From contig CAMNJK010000096.1 in assembly GCA_946541435.1 (NCBI GenBank), positions 1 to 6,201 on the forward strand: DNA of 6,201 nucleotides. The letters are read 5' to 3'. The position numbers were made by a program, and so were the translations under genes. This document shows, one piece after another, positions 1 through 6,201 of this stretch. The notes beneath the pieces were generated by a model. It was not told the origin of the DNA. It saw only the letters and a program-made list of their open reading frames with translations, and did not search any database. Within the stretch, counting starts at the first letter, position 1. The number at the start of each line of letters is the position of its first letter. The stretch is from an uncultured Bacillota bacterium. GTDB taxonomy: Bacteria; Bacillota; Clostridia; Peptostreptococcales; Anaerovoracaceae.

Positions 1-2127
1 GGCAAGCTGCGGGGCGTGGAGTCCTACGGCATGCTCTGCTCCTGCGGCGAGCTGGGCTATGAGGACAAGGTGGTCCCCGTGGCGCACAAGGACGGCATCT
101 GGATCCTGGACGGCGAAGGCGACTACAAGCCGGGCGATGATTTCCCGGAAGCCCTGGGACTGAAATCCGCCGTGGTGGATTTTGAGATCACCCCCAACCG
201 TCCCGACTGTCTGGCCATGGTGGGCATGGCCCGGGAAGCATCCGCGACCTTCGGCAAGCCCTTCACCTATCCGGACATCGACATCAAGGAAGAAAACGGC
301 AAGGGCAAGGCGTCCGACTATGTTTCCGTGGAGATCAAGAATCCCGCAGCCTGCCGCCGCTACGTGGCCCGGGTGGTCACGGACGTCAAGGTGGGCCAGT
401 CCCCCTGGTGGCTGCAGAAGCGCCTGATGTACGCCGGCATGCGTCCCATCAACAACATCGTTGATATCACCAACTTCGTCATGCTGGAGTACGGTCAGCC
501 CATCCACGCCTTTGACATCAAGCAGGTCAGGGGCAACAAGATCATCGTAGAGAATGCAAAACCTGGCGAATCCTTCACGACGCTGGATGAGACGGAGCGT
601 ACCCTGGAAGGCAGCATGCTGATGATCAAGGATGCGGAGCGCCCCATCGCCGTAGCCGGCGTCATGGGCGGTCTCAACTCCGAGATCGAAGAAGATACAG
701 AAACCATCATCATCGAATCCGCCAACTTCGCGGGAGACAGCGTACGCCGCACCGCCAAGGACCTGGGCCTGAGAACGGAAGCATCCGCCCGGTTCGAGAA
801 GGGCATCGACCCCAACCTGTGCGCCGACGCTGCGGACCGTGTCTGCCGGCTCATCGAGCTGGTGGGCGCCGGCAAGGTCTGCGAAGGCAGAGTGGATGTA
901 TATCCCAGCCCCGAGCTGCCCAGGACCATCAACGTCCGGGTCAGCCGGATCAACAAGGTGCTGGGCATCGACCTGACCAGAGAGGAAATGACCGCCATGC
1001 TGGAAGGCCTGGAGATCAAGGTCGAAGGTTCCGGCGATGTGATGACAGTCACCGGACCCACCGTCCGTCAGGATCTGGTCCAGGAAGAGGACTATATCGA
1101 AGAGATCGCCCGGATGTACGGATACGACAGACTTCCGGTCACCCTGCCCAAGACCAGCGCCGAGGCCACCGTGCCCTACAGCTGGCAGCTGCGTGACCTG
1201 GCCCGGGACAGCCTTTGCGCCATGGGCCTCAACGAGATCCAGACCTATTCCTTCGTCAGCCCGAAGAGCGTTGACAACGTCCGGATCGACGAAGACTCCT
1301 GGGAGCGCGCCTTCGTTCAGATCATCAATCCGCTGGGCGAGGAGAACTCGGTGATGCGGACCATCCTGACACCCAACATGCTGGAGACCCTGTCCCGGAA
1401 CATGAACCGGGGGATCAGCCATGTGAAGGCCTTCGAGATCGGCAATACCTTCATGGCCAGCGAACTGAATCAGGACCATCTGCCGGACGAGGAATACTCC
1501 CTCTGCATCGGCATCTACGGCAAGGGCGAAGACTTCTTCACCCTGAAGGGCGTGGTCTGCGAGCTGCTGGCGGTGATGGGGATCAAGAAACCCATCTTCA
1601 CCGCGGAGTCAGAATACGGCCCCTATCATCCGGGACGGTGCGCCCGGGTCAGCGTGGAGGCATCTCCGGAGATGAAGAACGCGGGCTTTGATACCGAGGA
1701 GCTGGGCATCATGGGTGAGATCCATCCGGATGTGGCAGAGAAATACGGCATGAAGGGCGAGCGGATCTACTGCTGCGAGCTCATGTTCGGCGCCCTGCAG
1801 CGCTGGGCTGACACCGAGATCGTCTACACACCGCTGCCCAGATATCCGTCCACCGAAAGAGACATCGCGCTGCTGGTGGATGAGGACATGGAGGTCGGTA
1901 AGATCGAGGAAGTCATCCGGTCCTTCGGCGGCAAGATCCTGGAGGATGTCAGCCTGTTCGACGTCTATCGCGGCAAGCAGGTGGAAGAAGGCAAGAAGAG
2001 CGTCGCCTTCAATCTGGTCTACAGAGACCGTGAGAAGACACTGACGGATGAAGAAGTCAGCAAGGTGCACAGCAGTGTGCTGGATGCACTGAAGGATAAA
2101 CTGAACGCTGTTCTCAGAGAAATGTAA
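1..2127 (+). CDS. pheT: Phenylalanine--tRNA ligase beta subunit, 5' truncated by window edge
   Basis: This is the beta chain of the cytoplasmic alpha2beta2 phenylalanyl-tRNA synthetase, which joins phenylalanine to tRNA-Phe using ATP and edits mischarged tyrosine. The frame is open from base 1, so the real start lies upstream. The GTG at base 16 is an internal valine, not a start. The window holds 708 residues; the family is usually about 800, so roughly 90-100 are missing. Domains in window numbering: end of the tRNA-binding (EMAP-II-like) domain about 1-45 (RGVESYGMLCS); B1-type segment with FEITPNRPDCL; B3/B4 editing domain about 115-290, with PIHAFD (H169) and IIIESANF (E239) as likely editing-pocket residues; B5 about 307-378, ending in EEIARMYGYDRLP; catalytic-like core about 395-600; FDX-ACB anticodon-binding domain about 610-707. 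The stop is doubled (TAATGA). pheS would be expected just upstream. The identification is very secure; the editing-residue assignment is by family analogy. Confidence 0.97.
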   Translation, partial: GKLRGVESYGMLCSCGELGYEDKVVPVAHKDGIWILDGEGDYKPGDDFPEALGLKSAVVDFEITPNRPDCLAMVGMAREASATFGKPFTYPDIDIKEENGKGKASDYVSVEIKNPAACRRYVARVVTDVKVGQSPWWLQKRLMYAGMRPINNIVDITNFVMLEYGQPIHAFDIKQVRGNKIIVENAKPGESFTTLDETERTLEGSMLMIKDAERPIAVAGVMGGLNSEIEEDTETIIIESANFAGDSVRRTAKDLGLRTEASARFEKGIDPNLCADAADRVCRLIELVGAGKVCEGRVDVYPSPELPRTINVRVSRINKVLGIDLTREEMTAMLEGLEIKVEGSGDVMTVTGPTVRQDLVQEEDYIEEIARMYGYDRLPVTLPKTSAEATVPYSWQLRDLARDSLCAMGLNEIQTYSFVSPKSVDNVRIDEDSWERAFVQIINPLGEENSVMRTILTPNMLETLSRNMNRGISHVKAFEIGNTFMASELNQDHLPDEEYSLCIGIYGKGEDFFTLKGVVCELLAVMGIKKPIFTAESEYGPYHPGRCARVSVEASPEMKNAGFDTEELGIMGEIHPDVAEKYGMKGERIYCCELMFGALQRWADTEIVYTPLPRYPSTERDIALLVDEDMEVGKIEEVIRSFGGKILEDVSLFDVYRGKQVEEGKKSVAFNLVYRDREKTLTDEEVSKVHSSVLDALKDKLNAVLREM

Positions 2128-2133
2128 TGAAGT

Positions 2134-2140
2134 AGGAGAG
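2134..2140 (+). promoter_or_regulatory. Ribosome binding site of zapA
   Basis: AGGAGAG lies in the 18-base gap after pheT. Its GGAG core ends 7 bases before the ATG at 2146, which is near-ideal spacing and supports that start. No promoter or terminator fits in this gap, so zapA is probably co-transcribed with pheT. Confidence 0.85.
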
Positions 2141-2145
2141 GTTCC

Positions 2146-2709
2146 ATGGAAACAAACAAAGTTAAGGTCAAGATCTACGGGCAGGAATACACCATCGCAG
2201 GTGACATGTCAAAAGAAGAGATCATCCAGGTGGCTGCTCACGTCGACATGAAAATGCAGGAGATCACAGAAGCCGCGAAGGCAGCGGGCGCTGTACCGGG
2301 GAATGTGGCGATCCTCTCTGCCATCAACATCGCCAGCGAGTACTTCAAGACCCTGGACGACATGGAGGAGATCAAGCGGCTGAACATCCAGCTGGAGAAG
2401 GACGCTCAGCACTATGTGCAGCTCTGGGACGAGGCCAAGAAGAGCTATGCGGACTACAAGGAAGAGACTCTTTCCATGCAGCAGCAGAAGGAAGAGCTCA
2501 TGGAAGGGATCCGTCAGAGAGATGATGAGATCCTGCGCCTGAAGGATTCCGTGGAATCCGCCAAGGCCCAGGCCCAGTCCGGCATGGAAGAGGTCGTGAC
2601 AGAGATCGAGAGCAAGTGCAAGGAACTGGAAAACAGCTTCTTCGATCTGCAGATGGAGAATCTCCAGCTGAAGAAGGAACTGGAAAAGTACAAGAACAAT
2701 AACGCCTAG
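2146..2709 (+). CDS. zapA: Cell division protein ZapA with long coiled-coil tail
   Basis: ZapA proteins bind FtsZ in the cytoplasm and promote bundling of its filaments in the division ring. The N-terminal part (about 1-95) shows the family pattern: a strand pair VKVKIYGQEYTIAG, then SKEEIIQVAAHVDMKMQEI, then VAILSAINIASEYFKTLDD leading into a helix. The rest (about 70-185) is rich in Glu, Lys, Gln and Leu with heptad-like spacing and reads as a long coiled coil, ending in an Asn-rich tip (KYKNNNA). There is no signal peptide or membrane segment. At 187 residues it is much longer than the B. subtilis (about 85) or E. coli (about 109) proteins; the additional length is all in the coiled coil. 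The ATG is set by a good Shine-Dalgarno site. Location after pheT and before mutS2 recalls the B. subtilis zapA neighbourhood. Family membership is clear; the role of the tail is unknown to me. Confidence 0.9.
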   Translation: METNKVKVKIYGQEYTIAGDMSKEEIIQVAAHVDMKMQEITEAAKAAGAVPGNVAILSAINIASEYFKTLDDMEEIKRLNIQLEKDAQHYVQLWDEAKKSYADYKEETLSMQQQKEELMEGIRQRDDEILRLKDSVESAKAQAQSGMEEVVTEIESKCKELENSFFDLQMENLQLKKELEKYKNNNA

Positions 2710-2724
2710 TTTAAGGACATCAGC

Positions 2725-2729
2725 GAGGG
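2725..2729 (+). promoter_or_regulatory. Weak, close ribosome binding site of mutS2
   Basis: GAGGG ends only 3 bases before the mutS2 ATG (2733), shorter than the usual 5-9. A second purine run, AAGGA at 2713-2717, sits 15 bases away, which is too far for normal use. An in-frame TAA at 2712-2714 with no start codon after it before 2733 rules out a more upstream start. The N-terminus also lines up with known MutS2 proteins. Initiation may be weak or coupled to translation of zapA, which ends 23 bases upstream (inference). Confidence 0.55.
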
Positions 2730-2732
2730 TCG

Positions 2733-5108
2733 ATGAAGAAAAAGACACTGCAGGTTCTCGAATACGGGAAGATTATTTTGATGCTGAAGGAGCACGCAGG
2801 TTCTGAGATGACCAGAAAGATCATCTCAGAACTTGCTCCTGTTTTTGATGTACTGGACATCAAGGACAGACAGCAGGAGACCACGGAAGCGGTCCGTCTG
2901 ATCAGCGCCAAAGGGCCCCTGCCCATTGGCGGGTTTTATGATATCTCGGGTCCGGTGTCCTTCGCCTGCAAGGGCGGGGTACTGACCCAGGCCCAGCTGC
3001 TGCGGGTGCTCTACAACATGAAGACCGTCCGGCAGGTGGTCACCTTCCTGGACAGCGAGGATATCCCGGACCTGCCCCTGATCGAATCTGTGGCGGAGCT
3101 TCTGACGGTGCACCGGTCCCTCATGGAGGAGATCGACCGCTGCATCATCTCGGAGGACGAGATGGCGGACAACGCCAGCCCGGAGCTTCGGAGCATCCGC
3201 CGGGCCATCGTCCGGCAGAACGAAGCCCTGAAGACCAGGATGAATCAGATCTTAAACAGCGCCGAGCGGCAGGGCCTGATCCAGGACGCCATCGTGACCA
3301 TGCGCAACGGCCGCTATGTGATCCCGGTCAAACAGGAGCACAAGTCCGGCGTACCGGGGATCATCCATGATCAGAGCGGCAGCGGCGCCACCCTCTTCAT
3401 CGAGCCCCAGGCCATCGTCAACATGAACAACGAGCTGCGGCAGCTGGAGCTGGACGAGCAGGCGGAGGTGAACCGGATCCTCACGTCCTTTTCCGAGGCG
3501 GTGGCGGAGCTGCACCACGAACTGATCAACAACCAGAAGCTGCTCTGCGAGCTGGACCTCTTCATGGCCAAGGGAAAGCTTTCCATGCAGATGCACGGAG
3601 AGGAGCCGGAGATCTCCGAAGACGGGGTGCTGGACCTGCGCCAGGCGGCCCATCCCCTGATCGATCCGAAAAAGGTCGTTCCCATCAATATTTCCATCGG
3701 GGACGGCTACCGCACCCTGGTGGTGACGGGACCCAATACCGGCGGCAAGACCGTGACCCTGAAAACCGCGGGCCTGCTCTGCCTGATGGCCCAGACCGGC
3801 CTGCACATCCCCGCGGCTCCCGGCAGCCGGGTCCCGGTATTCCGGAAGGTCTTCGCGGACATCGGCGATGAGCAGAGCATCGAGCAGAGTCTGTCCACCT
3901 TCTCGTCCCACATGGCCAACCTGGTGGGGATCATGGCGGAGGCGGACGAGCAAAGCCTGGTCCTGCTGGATGAGCTGGGCGCGGGAACGGATCCCACCGA
4001 GGGCGCGGCCCTGGCCATCGCCATTTTGGAGGATCTTGCCCGCAAGGGCGCCTGTACCCTTGCCACCACCCACTATACGGAGCTGAAGAAGTTCGCCATT
4101 TCCACCGAGGGCGTGGAGAACGCTTCCATGGAATTCGATGTGGAGACCCTGCGGCCCACCTATAAGCTGACCATCGGTCTGCCGGGCAAGTCCAACGCCT
4201 TTGAGATCGCCACCCGGCTGGGCCTGGACAAAGCGCTGACAGAACGGGCCGGCCAGCTTTTGGAAGGGGGCGACATCGCCTTCGAGGACGTGATCGCTTC
4301 TCTGGAAGAAGACCGCCGGCGCATCGAGGCCGAGCGGGCAGAGCAGATCCGCATCACGGAAGAGATGAAGCAAAGGCAGGCCGCCCTGGAGAAGGAAGAG
4401 GCGCGGCTGAAGGAACGCCGGGAAAAGGCGGTGGCGGAAGCCAGGGAAGAGGCCAGGGAGATCGTCCGGGAGGCCAAGGAAGTCTCCGATGAGATCCGGG
4501 CGGAGCTCAAGGAGCTGGCCAAGCTGGAGAGCCTGGGCGAACGGAACAAACGGTTCGACGCCAGCCGCAAACGGCTCAAGGAGCTGGAGCGGAAGAACCG
4601 GGCCACCATCCAGCGGGAAGAGAATACCAAGCCGGTGGATCCTGCCCAGCTGAAGATCGGCGACCGGGTCAAGGTCCTGACCATCGGACAGAACGGGGAG
4701 CTGATCTCCCTGCCCGATGAGAAGGGGGAGGTCCAGGTCCAGGTGGGCATCATGAAGATCGGCGCCCACACGGATGACATCATGCTGATCGACCAGCGCC
4801 GGCCCAAGCCCAAGGTGAATTCCGGCCGCCACGGACAGATCTACCGTAAGAAGGCCCAGGTGGTCTCAACTTCTATCGATGTCCGCGGAAAAAACCTTGA
4901 CGATGCGGTCATGGATGTGGAAAAATATATAGATGACGCTTATCTGGGCGGACTGCCCGAAGTCAGCATCATCCACGGCAAGGGCGAAGGTATCCTGAGC
5001 CGCGGGATCAGGGCCCGGCTCCGGGAACTGAAGAACGTGAAGGAGTACCGGCGCGGCGCCATGGGTGAAGGCGGCGACGGCGTTACTGTTGTGAAGCTGA
5101 AATATTGA
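2733..5108 (+). CDS. mutS2: MutS2 family ATPase with C-terminal Smr domain (RqcU-type)
   Basis: MutS2 is a cytoplasmic MutS-like ATPase that lacks the mismatch-recognition N-terminal domains of MutS. In Bacillus it acts on collided ribosomes; in Helicobacter and Thermus it has been linked to suppression of recombination and to nuclease activity. The protein is complete at 791 residues, close to the B. subtilis length of about 785. Visible layout: helical lever/clamp region about 1-310, with GGFYDISG near 66-73; Walker A GPNTGGKT at 333-340; signature-like SLSTFSSHM at 386-394; Walker B LVLLDE at 409-414 followed by LGAGTDPTEG; switch histidine in ATTHYTELK (H447); a highly charged Glu/Arg/Lys coiled coil about 515-632; a KOW-like segment about 640-687 (KIGDRVKVL); Smr domain about 713-791 with SIDVRG (D716) and IIHGKGEG (H748). 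All ATPase motifs are intact. The body uses arginine codons differently from its neighbours. Which of the known roles dominates here cannot be read from sequence. Confidence 0.97.
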   Translation: MKKKTLQVLEYGKIILMLKEHAGSEMTRKIISELAPVFDVLDIKDRQQETTEAVRLISAKGPLPIGGFYDISGPVSFACKGGVLTQAQLLRVLYNMKTVRQVVTFLDSEDIPDLPLIESVAELLTVHRSLMEEIDRCIISEDEMADNASPELRSIRRAIVRQNEALKTRMNQILNSAERQGLIQDAIVTMRNGRYVIPVKQEHKSGVPGIIHDQSGSGATLFIEPQAIVNMNNELRQLELDEQAEVNRILTSFSEAVAELHHELINNQKLLCELDLFMAKGKLSMQMHGEEPEISEDGVLDLRQAAHPLIDPKKVVPINISIGDGYRTLVVTGPNTGGKTVTLKTAGLLCLMAQTGLHIPAAPGSRVPVFRKVFADIGDEQSIEQSLSTFSSHMANLVGIMAEADEQSLVLLDELGAGTDPTEGAALAIAILEDLARKGACTLATTHYTELKKFAISTEGVENASMEFDVETLRPTYKLTIGLPGKSNAFEIATRLGLDKALTERAGQLLEGGDIAFEDVIASLEEDRRRIEAERAEQIRITEEMKQRQAALEKEEARLKERREKAVAEAREEAREIVREAKEVSDEIRAELKELAKLESLGERNKRFDASRKRLKELERKNRATIQREENTKPVDPAQLKIGDRVKVLTIGQNGELISLPDEKGEVQVQVGIMKIGAHTDDIMLIDQRRPKPKVNSGRHGQIYRKKAQVVSTSIDVRGKNLDDAVMDVEKYIDDAYLGGLPEVSIIHGKGEGILSRGIRARLRELKNVKEYRRGAMGEGGDGVTVVKLKY

Positions 5109-5121
5109 ATCTAGATAAATG

Positions 5122-5127
5122 AAGGAG
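5122..5127 (+). promoter_or_regulatory. Ribosome binding site of argS
   Basis: AAGGAG ends 8 bases before the ATG at 5136, a strong site at good spacing that fixes the argS start. It sits in the 27-base gap after mutS2; no terminator-like hairpin is visible there, so read-through from mutS2 is expected. Confidence 0.88.
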
Positions 5128-5135
5128 AATGTACG

Positions 5136-6201
5136 ATGATCAATTACACAGAAAAGATCGCAGCTCTGCTGGCGCCTCACATCGAGGGCCTGGAGGAGGC
5201 CGAGATCAGGGACATGATCGAGAAGCCGGCTGACGCTTCCATGGGAGACTACGCGCTGCCCTGCTTCAAGCTGGCAAAGGTCCTGCGCAAGGCGCCGCCC
5301 ATGATCGCCAAGGGCATTGCCGAGGCGGTCCAGGATGACCCCATGTTCGCGGAGGTCCGTCAGGTCAACGCTTATGTGAACATGTTCCTGAACAGAGAGG
5401 AGTTTGCCCGCGAGGTGGTTTCCGAGGTGGTTTCCAGAGGAGAAGACTATGGCAGAAGCGAGATCGGCGGCGGCAGAAAGGTGATCGTGGAGTATTCCTC
5501 CCCCAACATCGCCAAGCCCTTCCATATCGGACATATCCGCAGCACGGTCATCGGCAACTCCATCAACAACATCTATGATTTCCTGGGATACGACACCTTC
5601 CGGATCAACCACCTGGGTGACTACGGCACACAGTTCGGCAAGATGATCGTGGCCTACCGTCACTGGGGCAACCGGGAAGACGTTGTAAACGAGCCCATCA
5701 AGACCCTGCTGAGCTACTATACGAAATTCCATCAGGAAGCGGAGAAGGATCCTTCCCTGGAAGACGAAGCCAGAGCCACCTTCACCAAGCTGGAGCACGG
5801 CGAGAAGGAAGAAGTGGAACTGTGGCAGTGGTTCCGGGAGGAATCCCTGAAGGAGTTCAGCCGCGTCTATGATATGCTGGGCATCACCTTTGATTCCTAC
5901 AACGGCGAGAGCTTCTACTCCGATAAGATGCCCCGGTTCGTCAAGGAACTGAGCGACAAGGGCCTGCTGGAAGAGGACGACGGCGCCCAGATCGTCCGGC
6001 TGGATGACTACAATCTGCCGGTGGCTCTGATCACCAAGTCCGACGGCTCCACCCTCTACATCACCAGAGACATCGCGGCGGCCGTTTATCGGAAGGAAAC
6101 CTACAACTTCTACAAGAACATCTACGTTGTCGCCTCCCAGCAGAACCTGCACTTCCAGCAGTGGATCCAGATCCTGGAGCTGATGGGCTACGAATGGGCC
6201 C
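5136..6201 (+). CDS. argS: Arginine--tRNA ligase, 3' truncated by window edge
   Basis: This is class I arginyl-tRNA synthetase, a cytoplasmic enzyme that charges tRNA-Arg with arginine using ATP. It begins MINYTEKIAALLAPHIEG and stays open to the last base, giving 355 codons plus one base. The bacterial enzyme is usually about 550-590 residues, so roughly 60 percent is present. The N-terminal additional domain spans about 1-88 and contains the typical DASMGDYALPCFKLAK stretch. The Rossmann catalytic domain follows, with SSPNIAKPFHIGHIRSTVIG at 121-140 holding the HIGH motif at 130-133. Further family landmarks are NHLGDYGTQFGKM (158-170), ESFYSDKM (258-265), KSDGSTLYITRDIAAA (301-316) and ASQQNLHFQQ (333-342). 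The KMSKS-type loop and the DALR anticodon-binding domain lie beyond the window. The start has a strong Shine-Dalgarno site. Identity is very secure. Confidence 0.97.
   Translation, partial: MINYTEKIAALLAPHIEGLEEAEIRDMIEKPADASMGDYALPCFKLAKVLRKAPPMIAKGIAEAVQDDPMFAEVRQVNAYVNMFLNREEFAREVVSEVVSRGEDYGRSEIGGGRKVIVEYSSPNIAKPFHIGHIRSTVIGNSINNIYDFLGYDTFRINHLGDYGTQFGKMIVAYRHWGNREDVVNEPIKTLLSYYTKFHQEAEKDPSLEDEARATFTKLEHGEKEEVELWQWFREESLKEFSRVYDMLGITFDSYNGESFYSDKMPRFVKELSDKGLLEEDDGAQIVRLDDYNLPVALITKSDGSTLYITRDIAAAVYRKETYNFYKNIYVVASQQNLHFQQWIQILELMGYEWA
5412..5435 (+). repeat. Perfect in-frame 12-base tandem repeat in argS
   Basis: The unit GAGGTGGTTTCC occurs twice back to back with no mismatch and encodes EVVS-EVVS, residues 93-100 of ArgRS. 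It lies in the helix/linker between the N-terminal domain and the catalytic domain. Because four codons are identical at every base, including GTT/GTG choice, it could be a recent slippage duplication, but the length of this linker looks normal for the family, so repeated use of the same residues is equally possible. Confidence 0.85.

Larger units (their letters stand above)
1..6201 (+). other. Probable single operon pheT-zapA-mutS2-argS
   Basis: All four genes share one strand, and the gaps are 18, 23 and 27 bases, each occupied mostly by the next gene's ribosome binding site. No hairpin followed by a T-run and no convincing -35/-10 pair is seen between them. Co-transcription is therefore inferred, probably from a promoter upstream of pheS outside the window. 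Any T-box or other leader control of the synthetase genes would also lie outside. Confidence 0.65.

Noticed and set aside
16..18. GTG at base 16 as the start of pheT
   Set aside because: The five codons before it (GKLRG) are in frame and match the conserved tRNA-binding domain of PheT, so the gene continues upstream of the window.
495..1061. 188-codon - strand frame within pheT
   Set aside because: Ser/Arg/Leu-rich translation with no domain, wholly inside the conserved PheRS beta editing and B5 regions; a shadow frame.
2209..2748. 179-codon - strand frame opposite zapA, Leu/Phe/His-rich and membrane-like
   Set aside because: The hydrophobic look comes from reading the complement of Glu/Lys/Gln-rich coiled-coil codons (GAG/AAG/CAG give CTC/CTT/CTG). 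It is not evidence of a membrane protein.
4731..4745. Short repeat of AGGTCC units encoding VQVQV in mutS2
   Set aside because: It lies in a beta-strand of the KOW-like segment where alternating Val/Gln is natural; too short to treat as a repeat element.
3252..4832. Long open frame of 526 codons on the - strand opposite mutS2
   Set aside because: It mirrors a GC-rich coding gene with strong third-position bias, which suppresses stops on the opposite strand. Its translation is Leu/Gly/His/Asp-rich without any recognisable domain, while the + strand frame is an unmistakable MutS2.
5109..5135. Possible terminator or promoter between mutS2 and argS
   Set aside because: The 27-base gap is A/T-richer than its surroundings but has no inverted repeat with a T-run and no room for a promoter pair; it mainly holds the argS ribosome binding site.
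4866..6152. Long open frame of 428 codons on the - strand opposite the mutS2 end and argS
   Set aside because: It spans two well-identified + strand genes and the gap between them, and its Val/Leu/Asp/His-rich translation shows no known domain. It is a shadow of codon bias.

Overview
The window is a compact stretch of bacterial housekeeping DNA. Four genes lie head to tail on the + strand: pheT (5' end cut off by the window), zapA, mutS2 and argS (3' end cut off). Gaps between them are only 18, 23 and 27 bases. I see no terminator-like hairpin with a T-run and no obvious promoter in those gaps, so the four genes are most simply read as one transcription unit that extends past both window edges. 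No stretch over 300 bases lacks a gene, and I see no RNA gene, mobile element, CRISPR array or phage gene.

Organism: a MutS2 with a C-terminal Smr domain, a ZapA with a long coiled-coil tail, purine-rich Shine-Dalgarno sites (GGAG, AAGGAG), and an arginyl-tRNA synthetase with the SSPNIAKPFHIGH form of its signature all point to Bacillota, most likely class Clostridia. The DNA is GC-rich for that group, with a strong preference for C or G at third codon positions. A Lachnospiraceae-like or related gut lineage is plausible, but this is inferred from protein style and not proven.

Layout: 1-2127 encodes most of the phenylalanyl-tRNA synthetase beta chain, from the middle of its tRNA-binding domain to the stop. 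2146-2709 encodes a ZapA-family division protein. 2733-5108 encodes a complete MutS2 (ATPase, coiled coil, KOW-like segment, Smr domain). 5136-6201 encodes the first 355 residues of arginyl-tRNA synthetase, including the HIGH motif.

Together, two genes charge tRNAs (Phe and Arg), one encodes a factor known in Bacillus to act on collided ribosomes (also linked to recombination control in other bacteria), and one supports the FtsZ ring. The theme is translation and growth. I found no previously undescribed system. The points most worth checking are a sharp arginine-codon difference inside mutS2, the unusually long ZapA tail, and the shortened gene order compared with Bacillus subtilis.
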